From NCBI GenBank assembly GCA_902768125.1, contig CACXKA010000009.1, positions 1 to 64,000 on the forward strand: a DNA stretch of 64,000 nt, written 5' to 3'. The position numbers and the translations under genes were made by a program. The notes under the pieces were generated by a model. That model was not told where the DNA came from. It did not search any database and saw only the letters and a list, made by a program, of their open reading frames with translations. Positions 41,987-50,523 of this stretch are shown here, piece by piece; positions within the stretch are counted from its first letter, which is position 1; the number at the start of each line of letters is the position of its first letter. Origin of the DNA: an uncultured Bacteroidales bacterium. Its GTDB lineage: Bacteria > Bacteroidota > Bacteroidia > Bacteroidales > Bacteroidaceae.

Positions 41987-43140
41987 CACTTCAATAATTG
42001 ATAGTATCGCGGTTGATATCCTTCGCCCATCACCTCCGGATGGAAAATGGCTATCAAGTCTGCCAAGAGCACGTTAGGCCACACTGGCGAAGACTCATAG
42101 TAAGGTGTTTTCTTCATGTTGCAGTAAATCACGTGCTTCTCCTTGAAGGCCTTGAAGAGTTCGTTACGAGGTTCCGACGAACGCAATGCCTCGTAGGAGA
42201 AATCACCAGGATAACTGTTCAAGATGCGCCAATAGTCAGCATTCGCCGCAAGGGCATACATCTGTTCATACTCGATGGGCACTCCACCCGTGTTGTCATC
42301 CTTCAGGATATATTCGGCTCCAGCATCGCGGAATAGTTGTGCCAAATGATTCTTGCCTCCCACAGCAAACCAGTTGCCACCATGCATCTCACCGCTGAAC
42401 ACGGTAGGACGCTCTTTCAGGTCCAAACTCTCAACCTTTGCCTTCAACTCATTATAACGTGTCCGTATCTCCTCAAACAAAACATCAGCCTCTTTCTCCT
42501 TGCCAATGAACAGCCCCACATACTTCACCCATTCCGCCTGACCCAGAGGATGCGGCTCCTTGTAGCCCAAATGCGGCACGAGCGTCACACCCGTCTCCTT
42601 GATGGCATCGTAACCACCACGTTTGAACGGCGAAATGAAGATGACCTCAGGATTGGCTGCCAAAATCAGCTCCGTGTCGAAATTTCCCTCCATACCAATC
42701 TTCACAATTCTCCCATCCTCCACCCGCTGTCGAATGTCCTTGTCGAAAAGATTCTTCGTGCCTGTGATACCTTTCACCACATCGAGTGCATTGAGTACGG
42801 TGAAATTCGACAGTTGCAGCATTGTCATCACCAATGTCCGCTCCACAGGTACCTCCACCTTCGTGTAACCTTCAGGTACCTCCGCCTTCGTGCCCTTCTG
42901 CACCAAGGCAAAATGGTAGCTCACGGGCATCCTGTCCTCGTCTGTTTGTGGGTCTGCCACATCAACGAGTTTCACACCATTCTCCAAAGTCTTCACCTGA
43001 AAGCCCTTGGCATACTCCAAAGGCATCACTCCAGCAGAGTTGGTGTCGTTCACTCCTGCCTGTCCAGAAGGTGTTTGTTTGCAAGCTGTCATCAAGAAAA
43101 GACCGATGATCCCAAGCACAAAAAAATGAAAATGTTTCAT
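41986..43140 (-). CDS. btuF: Lipoprotein substrate-binding component, BtuF/FecB type
   Basis: 384 residues. MKHFHFFVLGIIGLFLMTAC is a lipoprotein signal with Cys20. The body has the two-lobe periplasmic binding pattern: VPVERTLVMTMLQLSNFTVL, LILAANPEVIFISPF, GVTLVPHLGYKEPHPLGQAE, GGNWFAVGGKNHLAQLFRDA. It would bind a corrinoid or siderophore and pass it to the permease encoded immediately downstream. Substrate choice rests on context. The possible -7 element upstream ends TTTA rather than TTTG, and a heptamer array lies beyond it. Confidence 0.85.
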   Translation of the reverse strand: MKHFHFFVLGIIGLFLMTACKQTPSGQAGVNDTNSAGVMPLEYAKGFQVKTLENGVKLVDVADPQTDEDRMPVSYHFALVQKGTKAEVPEGYTKVEVPVERTLVMTMLQLSNFTVLNALDVVKGITGTKNLFDKDIRQRVEDGRIVKIGMEGNFDTELILAANPEVIFISPFKRGGYDAIKETGVTLVPHLGYKEPHPLGQAEWVKYVGLFIGKEKEADVLFEEIRTRYNELKAKVESLDLKERPTVFSGEMHGGNWFAVGGKNHLAQLFRDAGAEYILKDDNTGGVPIEYEQMYALAANADYWRILNSYPGDFSYEALRSSEPRNELFKAFKEKHVIYCNMKKTPYYESSPVWPNVLLADLIAIFHPEVMGEGYQPRYYQLLK

Positions 43141-43158
43141 AACCATCTAATTTGGCGG

Positions 43159-43166
43159 TAAAGTTA
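43159..43166 (-). promoter_or_regulatory. Weak -7 element TAACTTTA of btuF-btuC
   Basis: One mismatch to TAnnTTTG on the minus strand, 19 bp before the start codon. Confidence 0.45.
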
Positions 43167-43173
43167 CAAAAAA

Positions 43174-43201
43174 GTGACGAGTTAGAAGTGATGAGTCAAC
43201 A
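43174..43201 (+). repeat. Heptamer array of four units before btuF
   Basis: Units GTGACGA, GTTAGAA, GTGATGA and GTCAACA fill exactly 28 bp immediately upstream of the btuF -7 element. Confidence 0.7.
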
Positions 43202-43555
43202 GTTTTTTTCCTCAACGTGAGATATTTTCTTCATCTCTCTTCTGTTTTGTGTAACATTGTGTATGTGACGGTGCTCGAGCGTCCAACAATTACGATTGTT
43301 GAGATTGAAAATAGACTTCTTTTCTTTTAATGTCAAATTGAATCGCTTTATTATTTATAGCTTTCATTTTGAAATCTATATAATTGTATCATGTTACATA
43401 TTTTATATAAATAATGTTAAAATCAATACAAGTTGATATATATTGTTTTGTTTCTACTTCAAAATGATGTACCTTTGCATCGTGGTTTGAGAAAAATGTA
43501 TCAGCCACGTAGTATTCATCACAAAATATCATTATGACAAACAAGCAGTAACATT
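43202..43555. other. A+T-rich intergenic region upstream of amt
   Basis: The 43141-43555 gap contains the btuF promoter region and heptamer array at its left end and the amt promoter at its right end. The part from 43310 to 43440 is very A+T-rich and could be an upstream activating region. No open frame or stable hairpin was seen. Confidence 0.5.
43447..43477 (+). promoter_or_regulatory. Consensus promoter of amt
   Basis: TTTG (43447-43450), a 19-bp spacer and TACCTTTG (43470-43477) are a full match to the Bacteroidetes housekeeping promoter. The leader is about 75 bases. Confidence 0.85.
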
Positions 43556-44944
43556 ATGAAAGTAAAGAAACGTTGGGTGATCTTGATGACGGCAATGACG
43601 TTGATCGCCCTGACAGGAGTATTTGTAGGGGAGCCTACTTTTGATTGTGATTGGTCTGTAATTTCATCTGCCGATGTGGCTTGGCTGATTACAGCCACTA
43701 TTTTTGTATTGATGATGACACCAGGTCTGTCCTTTTTCTATGGCGGCATGGTGGGTGCGAAGAACGTCATCAGCACGATGTTGCAGTCGTTCATCGCCAT
43801 GGGACTCATCTCTGTGTTGTGGGTGGTCATCGGTTTTTCCTTGTGCTTTGGCGACGACATCGGTGGCATTATCGGCAACCCGCTCACTTTCCCGATGTTC
43901 CACAATGTGGGTGGTGCCGTCTATACCACACCTGCTGGTAATGTATTGGGCGGTGCTTCCATTCCGTTGGCGCTGTTCGCTTTGTTCCAGATGAAGTTCG
44001 CCATCATCACGCCGTCGCTGATTACAGGCTCGTTTGCTGAACGTGTACGTTTCTCTGCCTACATGTTCTTCATGATGTTCTTCTTCTTCATTATTTATTG
44101 TCCACTGGCTCACATGACTTGGCACCCAGAGGGATTGTTTATGCGCTGGGGCGTGGTTGACTTCGCTGGTGGTATCGTGGTGCACGCCTCATCGGGTGTG
44201 GCAGCCCTCGCTGGAGCCATCTATTTGGGTAGGCGTAAGACGGACACCCACAACAGCGAACCTGCCAACATCCCGTTTGTGCTGCTCGGAGCCGCCATGT
44301 TGTGGCTGGGTTGGTTTGGTTTCAATGCAGGTTCTTCGCTGCATTCTGACGGTCAGGCCATCAAGGCGTTCCTGAACACGAATACGGCTGCGGCTACGGC
44401 GATGATGACTTGGATTTTCTTCGACTGTCTGCGTGGTCGCAAACCTTCTGCGATGGGTGCTGCCGTAGGATGTGTGGTGGGTCTGGTTGCCATCACTCCT
44501 TCGGCTGGTTATGTGACGGTGGGACAGAGCATCTTCATCGCTTTCGTGATTACACTCATCTGTAACATCGCTGTCTATTGGCGTTCACACTCGAAGATTG
44601 ACGATGCCCTCGATGTGTTTCCAACTCACGGAACGGGCGGTATCTTCGGAACGGTGCTCACGGGTATCTTCATTCAGGAGGGACTGATTGCTGGCTCATG
44701 GGACGGATTCGTGGTGTTCCTGCTCCACTTGCTCGCCATCGTTATTGTCATCGTCTATACGTTTGCCATGAGTTGGGCGGGCTATGCCCTCATTGACAAG
44801 CTCATTCCGATGCGTGTTTCTGTTTACAGCGAGAAAGTGGGCTTGGATTACAGCCAGCACGACGAACACTATGGTTTGGCACAAGTGGGCGAACGTGAGT
44901 TGGCTGAATACGAGGAGCACATCCGACGGAAGGAGTCGAAGTGA
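43556..44944 (+). CDS. amt: Ammonium transporter, Amt family
   Basis: 462 residues. A signal-like first helix is followed by the Amt core: FFYGGMVGAKNVISTMLQSF, DFAGGIVVHASSGVAAL with the first channel His near 209, WLGWFGFNAGS, and DVFPTHGTGGIFGTVLTGIF with the second channel His near 358. It conducts ammonium through the inner membrane. The C-terminus (GLDYSQHDEHYGLAQVG) is the usual cytoplasmic region that contacts a PII protein, but no glnK gene is next to it. It has a consensus promoter with a long leader and ends at a terminator. Confidence 0.95.
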   Translation: MKVKKRWVILMTAMTLIALTGVFVGEPTFDCDWSVISSADVAWLITATIFVLMMTPGLSFFYGGMVGAKNVISTMLQSFIAMGLISVLWVVIGFSLCFGDDIGGIIGNPLTFPMFHNVGGAVYTTPAGNVLGGASIPLALFALFQMKFAIITPSLITGSFAERVRFSAYMFFMMFFFFIIYCPLAHMTWHPEGLFMRWGVVDFAGGIVVHASSGVAALAGAIYLGRRKTDTHNSEPANIPFVLLGAAMLWLGWFGFNAGSSLHSDGQAIKAFLNTNTAAATAMMTWIFFDCLRGRKPSAMGAAVGCVVGLVAITPSAGYVTVGQSIFIAFVITLICNIAVYWRSHSKIDDALDVFPTHGTGGIFGTVLTGIFIQEGLIAGSWDGFVVFLLHLLAIVIVIVYTFAMSWAGYALIDKLIPMRVSVYSEKVGLDYSQHDEHYGLAQVGERELAEYEEHIRRKESK

Positions 44945-44962
44945 TAGGTTTATCATTGATAG

Positions 44963-44990
44963 AAAAAGGGAGCCAATCGGCTCCTTTTTT
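44963..44990 (+). terminator. Terminator of amt
   Basis: GGAGCC, loop AATC, GGCTCC, then T6, with flanking A/T pairs. Confidence 0.85.
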
Positions 44991-45022
44991 GTATATAATT
45001 GAAATTAAAGACTCCCGAGGAT

Positions 45023-45076
45023 ACACTTGCAACCTCCTCGTTGTAACAAGTGCAGGCTCGGGGAGGGTGCAAGTGT
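45023..45076. other. Large imperfect hairpin, candidate structured RNA
   Basis: Arms at 45023-45040 and 45059-45076 pair at 16 of 18 positions, and the loop contains TTGTAACAA, itself an inverted repeat. The element also has a direct repeat (AAGTGCAGGCTCG / AAGTGTAGGTTCG). It lies between the amt terminator and the ppiD promoter. The rest of the 44945-45261 gap holds nothing else recognisable. Confidence 0.55.
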
Positions 45077-45171
45077 AGGTTCGAATGGGAAAACCAAGGG
45101 TGTTTCTTGAAAAAAAGAATCATATTTGAAAAAAACTTGGTGAACGTGATGGTCGGGTGAGAAAATTTTCG

Positions 45172-45179
45172 TACTTTTG
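45172..45179 (+). promoter_or_regulatory. -7 element TACTTTTG of ppiD
   Basis: Exact TAnnTTTG match about 83 bp before the start codon. Confidence 0.65.
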
Positions 45180-45261
45180 CATGATTTTTGCGATTCTGTG
45201 AGGAAAAATCCTCTTGGGGTCGCACATAACGACAGATACAAATCAATAAAAATAATAAGAA

Positions 45262-47412
45262 ATGGCAGCATTACAAAAAATCAGAAGCAAGGGCGTGCTC
45301 CTTGTGTCCATCATTGCGGTGGCGTTGTTCCTCTTCGTCGCCGGCGACTTATTCAGAGGCCTTGAGAGCCTCTTTATGAAATCAAGCCAGCAGGTGGGAG
45401 AAGTGGAAGGAAAGTCTATCTCCATCCAGGAATACCAGAAGCTGGTGGACGACATGCAGACTTACTATGAGGTTGCTCAGCAGAAGAGTTCTTTCTCTGA
45501 GGATGAGCTGAACCGCATCAAGGATGAAGCATGGCAGACTTATGTGCAGCAGCAGCTCATCCAGACTCAGTGTGAGAAATTGGGTCTTGCTGTGAGCGAC
45601 GCTGAAATTTCAGACATCGTGAAGACTGGTTACAGCCAGATGCTTCAGGTGCCTGTGTTCATGAACCAGCAGACAGGTCGTTATGACTATGCTACTGTGA
45701 ACCAGTTCCTCACTGAGTATAAGAAACTGAAGGAGTCTGGCACTCAGATTCCTGAGGAATACGAGAAGGTGTACAAGTACTATCTGTTTGCACAGCGTCA
45801 GATTCGTGACCAGTTGCTCACTCAGAAGTATCAGGTGTTGCTCTCTCAGTGCTTCCTCTCCAACCCAGTGGAGGCTAAGCAGGCGTTTGAAAGCCGCGCT
45901 GAGGAGTCTGATCTTTTGATTGCCGCTATCCCAGCCGCTTCGGTGAAGGATGACGACGTGAAGGTGACTGACGAGGAACTGACTGCTAAGTACAATGAAG
46001 ACAAAGAGCAGTATAAGCAGTTCATTGAGACTCGCGACGTGAAGATTATCGACGTGCCTGTTGTGGCAAGCGAGGCTGACAAGCAGGCTGCTGAGAAAGA
46101 AATCGGCGAGGCTGCTTCGAAGTTGGCTGCAGCCACCAGCAATGCAACGGCTGGCAATGTGACTCGTCAGGCTACTTCCTTGTTGCCTTACTCTGATGTG
46201 TACAAGATGAAGGAAGCATTCCCAAGCATGGTTTCTTCCACACTCGATTCTACAGCTGTGGGTTCTGTGAAGGCTCCTGCATTTGATGCAATGACCAATA
46301 CTTATTACACATATAAGGTGCTGGGCAAGACCACTCAGCCCGACTCTGTGCTCTTCCGCCAGTTGGGCGTGATTGGCAAGGACGAGGCTGACATTGCCAA
46401 GAAGGCTGACAGCATCATGACTGCCCTTGGTGCTGGTGCAAACTTCAAGGAAATCGCCAAGAAGTACAACCAAGTTGGTGACTCTTCTTGGGTTGCTACT
46501 GCTCAGTATCAGAATGCCACACTTGGCGCAGACGATGCGCTCTACATCAACACCATCTTCGGTATGAATGCTGGTGAGACCAAGAAACTGAAGTTGGAGA
46601 ATGGTTCCACCATCATCCTGCAGGTGATGAAGACTACCAACCCTGTGACGAAGTACAATGTGGCTGCTGTGGTGAAGGAACTGAAGTTCTCCGACGAAAC
46701 ATACAGCAAGGAATACAACAAGTTCTCTTCGTTTGTGGCTGCAAACACCACACTGGAGAGTATGGAGGCAAACGCTGCCAAGAGCGGCTACGTGGTTCGT
46801 CCTCTCAACGACGTGACGACTTCTGCTCACGGCATTTCAGGCATCCGCGCCACTCGCGATGCATTGAAGTGGGTGTTTGACGATGCTAAGGTGGGTGACA
46901 TCTCTCCGCTTTACGAATGTGGAAGCAATGACCACTTGCTCGTGGTTGCCTTGACAGGCATCAACAAGGAAGGTTATCGTTCACAGGAGAAACTGAAGGA
47001 CGAGTTGACTGAGATTGTTAAGAACGAGAAGAAGGTTGCCAAGATCTATGAGTCAGCCAAGAACGTGAAGAGCATGGCTGAGGCACAGAAACTGAAGGAT
47101 GTGGTGGTTGACACTCTCAAGCACGTATCATTCAGCGCACCAGCATTCATCGCTTCAACAGGCGCTTCTGAGCCACTCGTGAGTGCTGTGGCTGCCAAGA
47201 CTGCCAAGGGTGCATTTGCTGGTCCTATAAAGGGTAACAACGGCGTGTATATGATGCAGGTGATTGACAAGACCAAGACTGCTGAGAAGTTCGATGCAAA
47301 GAACGAGGAAGCATCTATCGGCATGAACCACTTCCGCAATGCTTCAAGCACGATCATCAACTCACTCTACATGAAGGCGAAGGTAAAGGACAACCGTTAC
47401 AAGTTCTTCTAA
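45262..47412 (+). CDS. ppiD: PpiD-like periplasmic foldase (SurA_N / parvulin)
   Basis: 716 residues. A single N-terminal membrane anchor (GVLLVSIIAVALFLFVAGDL) is followed by the SurA-type N-terminal region (VGEVEGKSISIQEYQKLVDD). A parvulin-like peptidyl-prolyl isomerase region is centred near residues 350-460 (VLFRQLGVIGKDEADIAKKA, FKEIAKKYNQ), and a second helical half follows. It should sit on the outer face of the inner membrane and help newly exported proteins fold. Length fits Bacteroidetes PpiD. Codon use is strongly biased, suggesting high expression. It ends at a good terminator. Confidence 0.9.
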   Translation: MAALQKIRSKGVLLVSIIAVALFLFVAGDLFRGLESLFMKSSQQVGEVEGKSISIQEYQKLVDDMQTYYEVAQQKSSFSEDELNRIKDEAWQTYVQQQLIQTQCEKLGLAVSDAEISDIVKTGYSQMLQVPVFMNQQTGRYDYATVNQFLTEYKKLKESGTQIPEEYEKVYKYYLFAQRQIRDQLLTQKYQVLLSQCFLSNPVEAKQAFESRAEESDLLIAAIPAASVKDDDVKVTDEELTAKYNEDKEQYKQFIETRDVKIIDVPVVASEADKQAAEKEIGEAASKLAAATSNATAGNVTRQATSLLPYSDVYKMKEAFPSMVSSTLDSTAVGSVKAPAFDAMTNTYYTYKVLGKTTQPDSVLFRQLGVIGKDEADIAKKADSIMTALGAGANFKEIAKKYNQVGDSSWVATAQYQNATLGADDALYINTIFGMNAGETKKLKLENGSTIILQVMKTTNPVTKYNVAAVVKELKFSDETYSKEYNKFSSFVAANTTLESMEANAAKSGYVVRPLNDVTTSAHGISGIRATRDALKWVFDDAKVGDISPLYECGSNDHLLVVALTGINKEGYRSQEKLKDELTEIVKNEKKVAKIYESAKNVKSMAEAQKLKDVVVDTLKHVSFSAPAFIASTGASEPLVSAVAAKTAKGAFAGPIKGNNGVYMMQVIDKTKTAEKFDAKNEEASIGMNHFRNASSTIINSLYMKAKVKDNRYKFF

Positions 47413-47443
47413 AAAGAAGTTTACACATTATTATATATATTAG

Positions 47444-47474
47444 AATGGCTGGCGTTTGTGTCAGCCATTTTTTT
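47444..47474 (+). terminator. Terminator of ppiD
   Basis: AATGGCTG and CAGCCATT form an 8-bp stem with a ten-base loop and are followed by T6. Confidence 0.85.
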
Positions 47475-47512
47475 ATTTTATTGTGTAAAAGTGCATTTTT
47501 TTTGAAGAAAAA

Positions 47513-47544
47513 TTTGGAGATAATAAAAAAAGGCACTACATTTG
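47513..47544 (+). promoter_or_regulatory. Promoter of the small sorting-domain protein gene
   Basis: TTTG (47513-47516), a 20-bp spacer and TACATTTG (47537-47544); the ATG is at 47565. Confidence 0.8.
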
Positions 47545-47564
47545 CATCATAAAACGTATTGTGT

Positions 47565-47894
47565 ATGATAAAATCTGTACTCAAAATATCAAAAGTCCTT
47601 CTATTGATGGTGTGTTTGTCGTCAGTTCCAGCCACCATGATGGCAGAGGTGGAAGAGGCGGTGAATAACCAGATAGAGCAGGAGTTGAACCAGGTCAGCA
47701 TCTCGGTGAGCGGTTCGACACTTCGTGTGAAGAATGCAGAGGGACTGACGCTGGAGGTGTATGGCATCACGGGCGAGAAGGTTTATACACAGAACATTGA
47801 CAGTTCATCAAAGGCCTTTGAACTCAGCCAGTTGCAACGCGGATACTATATTGTCAAGATTGGCAAGTTCACCCGCAAAATCTACCTGCACTAA
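47565..47894 (+). CDS. Tiny secreted protein consisting mainly of a type IX-like sorting domain
   Basis: 109 residues. A signal peptide (IKSVLKISKVLLLMVCLSSV .. MMA) is followed by about 25 acidic/Gln residues and then ISVSGSTLRVKNAEGLTLEV, YGITGEKVYTQNI and GYYIVKIGKFTRKIYLH. The last 60 residues match the beta-sandwich of type IX secretion C-terminal sorting domains, which normally end large cargo proteins. Here there is practically no cargo. It has a full consensus promoter and a terminator of its own, so it is expressed as such and is not a fragment. Role unknown; it could occupy or report on the secretion machinery. Confidence 0.75.
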   Translation: MIKSVLKISKVLLLMVCLSSVPATMMAEVEEAVNNQIEQELNQVSISVSGSTLRVKNAEGLTLEVYGITGEKVYTQNIDSSSKAFELSQLQRGYYIVKIGKFTRKIYLH

Positions 47895-47949
47895 AAAATA
47901 AACTCTCTTCATTGAGAAAGAGTTAAAAACCGATTATAGACACAAAAAT

Positions 47950-47997
47950 GTGAAAGTTTGTCTTTTCCGTGTGGATTGAAGGACTTTCACTTTTTTT
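47950..47997 (+). terminator. Terminator after the small sorting-domain gene
   Basis: GTGAAAGT (47950-47957) pairs with ACTTTCAC (47983-47990), followed by T7. Confidence 0.75.
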
Positions 47998-48052
47998 ATG
48001 TCAAACCATACCTAAAACCAAGTTGCCCTAACGACATGGTCGTGCACGAGAG

Positions 48053-48598
48053 ATGGCAAAGATAGACGAACAAGACATACTGAAAAGGATTCAAGACCCG
48101 CAGAGCAAGCGTAAGGCCTTCGAGGAGATTGTCAATGTCTATTCGCGTCAGCTCTATTGGAAGATCCATTATGTGGTGCAGAATCACGACGATACGGATG
48201 ACGTGCTGCAAAACACGTTTATCAAGGCTTGGAGGGGCTTGGACAATTTCAAGGGAGATTCAGCCATTTTCACGTGGCTCTACAGGATAGCATACAACGA
48301 ATCCATCACTTTCCTCAAGCAGAAGAAGCAGATGAGTTCCATCGACGATGAAGATTTCGTAGAACAAGCAAGCTTTGTGGCTGACGAATATTTCGACGGC
48401 GACAACACGCAGCAGCTGCTCATGCAGGCTGTGTCCACCTTGCCCGCCAAGCAGCGGCAGGTGTTCTGTATGAAGTACTTTGAGGACAAGAAATACGAGG
48501 AGATTTCTGACCTTGTAGGCACCAGTGTGGGAGCGTTGAAAGCTTCCTACCACATCGCTGTGGAGAAGATTACAACCTTCATTAAGTCAAAAGAATAA
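48053..48598 (+). CDS. ECF-type RNA polymerase sigma factor
   Basis: 181 residues. Region 2 is visible as FEEIVNVYSRQLYWKIHYVV, DDVLQNTFIKAWRGLDNFKG and FTWLYRIAYNESITFLK. Region 4 is STLPAKQRQVFCMKYFEDKK, YEEISDLVGTSVGALKASYH. It lacks region 3, as ECF sigma factors do. The next gene encodes a single-span membrane protein of the right size for its anti-sigma factor, then comes a Spy/CpxP-like periplasmic protein. No consensus -7 element was found upstream, which would fit autoregulation by an alternative promoter. Confidence 0.9.
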   Translation: MAKIDEQDILKRIQDPQSKRKAFEEIVNVYSRQLYWKIHYVVQNHDDTDDVLQNTFIKAWRGLDNFKGDSAIFTWLYRIAYNESITFLKQKKQMSSIDDEDFVEQASFVADEYFDGDNTQQLLMQAVSTLPAKQRQVFCMKYFEDKKYEEISDLVGTSVGALKASYHIAVEKITTFIKSKE

Positions 48599-48674
48599 AA
48601 AAATCACTCATACGATTAAACCTTTTCATTAAAAATTAGTCACAAAAATAACGAAACTTAAAAATAGTGTGATT

Positions 48675-49100
48675 ATGAGTACAAAGAACAACCGAATATT
48701 AGCCCCAGAGGGCGGCAGATACCCATTCAAGGTGTCTGATGAATATTTCGACAATCTGACTGCTCGTATCATGGAGCAGATTGATTCTGTCGAGCAAGAG
48801 GTTCCTGCCAAGGTGGAAGAGGCTCCTGCACAAAGCGCGAAGCTCTTCAGCATTCACAAGAACCGCCGTCGTAACTTGTGGTTCAGCACGATCTCTATCG
48901 CTGCATCGCTCGTGCTCATTGTAACTGTGGCATTGAAATTCATCCCAACGCCTTCATCCACTCCGGTTGAACAGCAGAAGGCTGAAACCACTGTGCAATA
49001 CACCCCCGATAACTACAACGAAGACCTGATGAACTACACAATGGTGGACAACGTGGATGTTTACTATTATCTGGCTTCAGAAGGAGACTTCGAGGAATAA
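48675..49100 (+). CDS. Probable single-span membrane anti-sigma factor
   Basis: 141 residues: an N-terminal cytoplasmic part (PFKVSDEYFDNLTARIMEQI), one membrane helix (LWFSTISIAASLVLIVTVAL) near residue 70, and an acidic periplasmic part ending YYYLASEGDFEE. It has no zinc anti-sigma motif. Position directly after an ECF sigma gene, with 76 bp between, and topology support the call; sequence alone does not. The ATG at 48675 is used; one two codons upstream is possible. Confidence 0.65.
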   Translation: MSTKNNRILAPEGGRYPFKVSDEYFDNLTARIMEQIDSVEQEVPAKVEEAPAQSAKLFSIHKNRRRNLWFSTISIAASLVLIVTVALKFIPTPSSTPVEQQKAETTVQYTPDNYNEDLMNYTMVDNVDVYYYLASEGDFEE

Positions 49101-49141
49101 CCTCTCCGTAGTGTAGCAACAAACAACAAGCAACATCATCC

Positions 49142-49678
49142 ATGAAGAGATTTGTCTTAGTCATCACAACCTTGCTGGTTTGCTTCTGTGTGAACGCCCA
49201 GAACCAAGGTTTTGGAAGGATTCAGAACCCACGCGCGGAATTCAATCCTGAATTGTACACGAAACGTATGAACGAGTTCGTGGCACGTGAGGCGCACCTG
49301 ACCGAAGCCGAATCAGCAAAGTTCTTTCCTCTCCTCAATGAGATGCAGAACAAGCAGCGTCAGATTGGAAGACAGCAGAGGGAAATTATGATGAAGGCAT
49401 TCCGTAACACGAACATCAGTGAGGAGGACTATGAGCAAATGGTGATGCGTGTGACGGGTCTCGAGATAGAGAGCCGAAAAGTGGAGCAGACCTATTACAA
49501 GAAGTTCCACATGGTACTTTCTTGGAAGAAAATCTATGGGGTGAGAGTGGCGCTGGCACGTTTCCAAGTGGAAGCCCTGAACCAGTTCCAGCCGGGCAGA
49601 GGTGCTGCCAACAACAATCGAATCACGTTCCCACAATGGAACAGGCCTAACGGCAATAACAATAATAACAGGAAATAA
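49142..49678 (+). CDS. Spy/CpxP-like periplasmic protein
   Basis: 178 residues. A signal peptide (MKRFVLVITTLLVCFCVNAQ) is followed by long helices (FVAREAHLTEAESAKFFPLL, NKQRQIGRQQREIMMKAFRN, YYKKFHMVLSWKKIYGVRVA) with the LTEAE..F..L pattern of Spy/CpxP family proteins, then an Asn-rich tail. Such proteins act as periplasmic chaperones or sensors in envelope stress. It is third in the sigma operon, 41 bp after the anti-sigma gene, so it is likely to be a target and feedback element of the system. Confidence 0.7.
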   Translation: MKRFVLVITTLLVCFCVNAQNQGFGRIQNPRAEFNPELYTKRMNEFVAREAHLTEAESAKFFPLLNEMQNKQRQIGRQQREIMMKAFRNTNISEEDYEQMVMRVTGLEIESRKVEQTYYKKFHMVLSWKKIYGVRVALARFQVEALNQFQPGRGAANNNRITFPQWNRPNGNNNNNRK

Positions 49679-49722
49679 TTTGACTTGTGTGATACAAGAT
49701 ATAATAGAGTGAAACTAATGCG

Positions 49723-49747
49723 AGGAGATGCCTGACGGCGTCTCCTT
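49723..49747 (+). terminator. Terminator of the sigma operon
   Basis: AGGAGATGCC pairs with GGCGTCTCCT with one wobble pair and a short loop, followed by a short T run. Confidence 0.7.
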
Positions 49748-49811
49748 TCTGTTTCCTTTGGGTGGTCTTCTTTGATTTCTGGGACGTTTTTAGAATATTT
49801 AGAATTAATTA

Positions 49812-49843
49812 TTTGACCAAAAGATGTAAAAGCAGTAACTTTG
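49812..49843 (+). promoter_or_regulatory. Promoter of the DUF4468 gene
   Basis: TTTG (49812-49815), a 20-bp spacer and TAACTTTG (49836-49843); the ATG at 49873 follows after 29 bp. Confidence 0.8.
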
Positions 49844-49872
49844 CAAACAATATCAACAAAAATCATATCCAA

Positions 49873-50523
49873 ATGAAGAAGATTATCATTGCCATAATGG
49901 CTGTGGCACTCCCCTTGATGGTGCAAGCCCAAAGTGAAGGTCTTATCGCTCGTAAAGCCCAAAAGGGCAAATCAGATATGTCGGTCTATACGGCAAAGGG
50001 CGCTGTGCCTGAAGAAGCGGGTAGGGTGGTGTTCAAGGATGTCATCGCTGCTCCAGGCAAGGGAAAGGAGGACATTTTTAATAAGGTGGCTCAATGGGCA
50101 AACCTCCGATATGCGCCTAACACAATGATGGGCGACGACTACAGAGACGCTAATTTCTTCAAGAACATCGAGTATGCCAAGGTGAAGGAGGCCAACAAGC
50201 AAAGTGGCAAGATTGAATGTCAGGGTGCAGAGGAACTGATTTTCTCTGTGAAGCCGCTTGCCAAGAACTACACGCAGGCATTCTATCTGCTGGATCTGAA
50301 TGTCAGCGACGGCAAGGTGGAGTTCTCGCTGAATACGCTGTCTTTCAATGTGGATCAGGGTGAAGGTGAGTTTCTTCGCATGAATGCAGAGGAATGGATC
50401 ACGGATGCCAAATGCTTGAACAAGAAAGGTGCCTTGAAGCGTATGAATGGAAAATACCGCATCAAGACCATTGATCTGGTGAATGAACTGAAGAAGGAAA
50501 TCTCAGAAGCCATCAATAAATAA
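49873..50523 (+). CDS. DUF4468 domain exported protein
   Basis: 216 residues, signal peptide MKKIIIAIMAVALPLMVQAQ. The mature part (VFKDVIAAPGKGKEDIFNKV, AQWANLRYAPN) looks like the DUF4468 domain with a TBP-like fold seen in Bacteroidales envelope proteins. An earlier start in the same frame would place the promoter inside the gene. Its stop codon overlaps the start of a small membrane protein gene (TAATG), so the two are coupled. Role unknown. Confidence 0.7.
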   Translation: MKKIIIAIMAVALPLMVQAQSEGLIARKAQKGKSDMSVYTAKGAVPEEAGRVVFKDVIAAPGKGKEDIFNKVAQWANLRYAPNTMMGDDYRDANFFKNIEYAKVKEANKQSGKIECQGAEELIFSVKPLAKNYTQAFYLLDLNVSDGKVEFSLNTLSFNVDQGEGEFLRMNAEEWITDAKCLNKKGALKRMNGKYRIKTIDLVNELKKEISEAINK

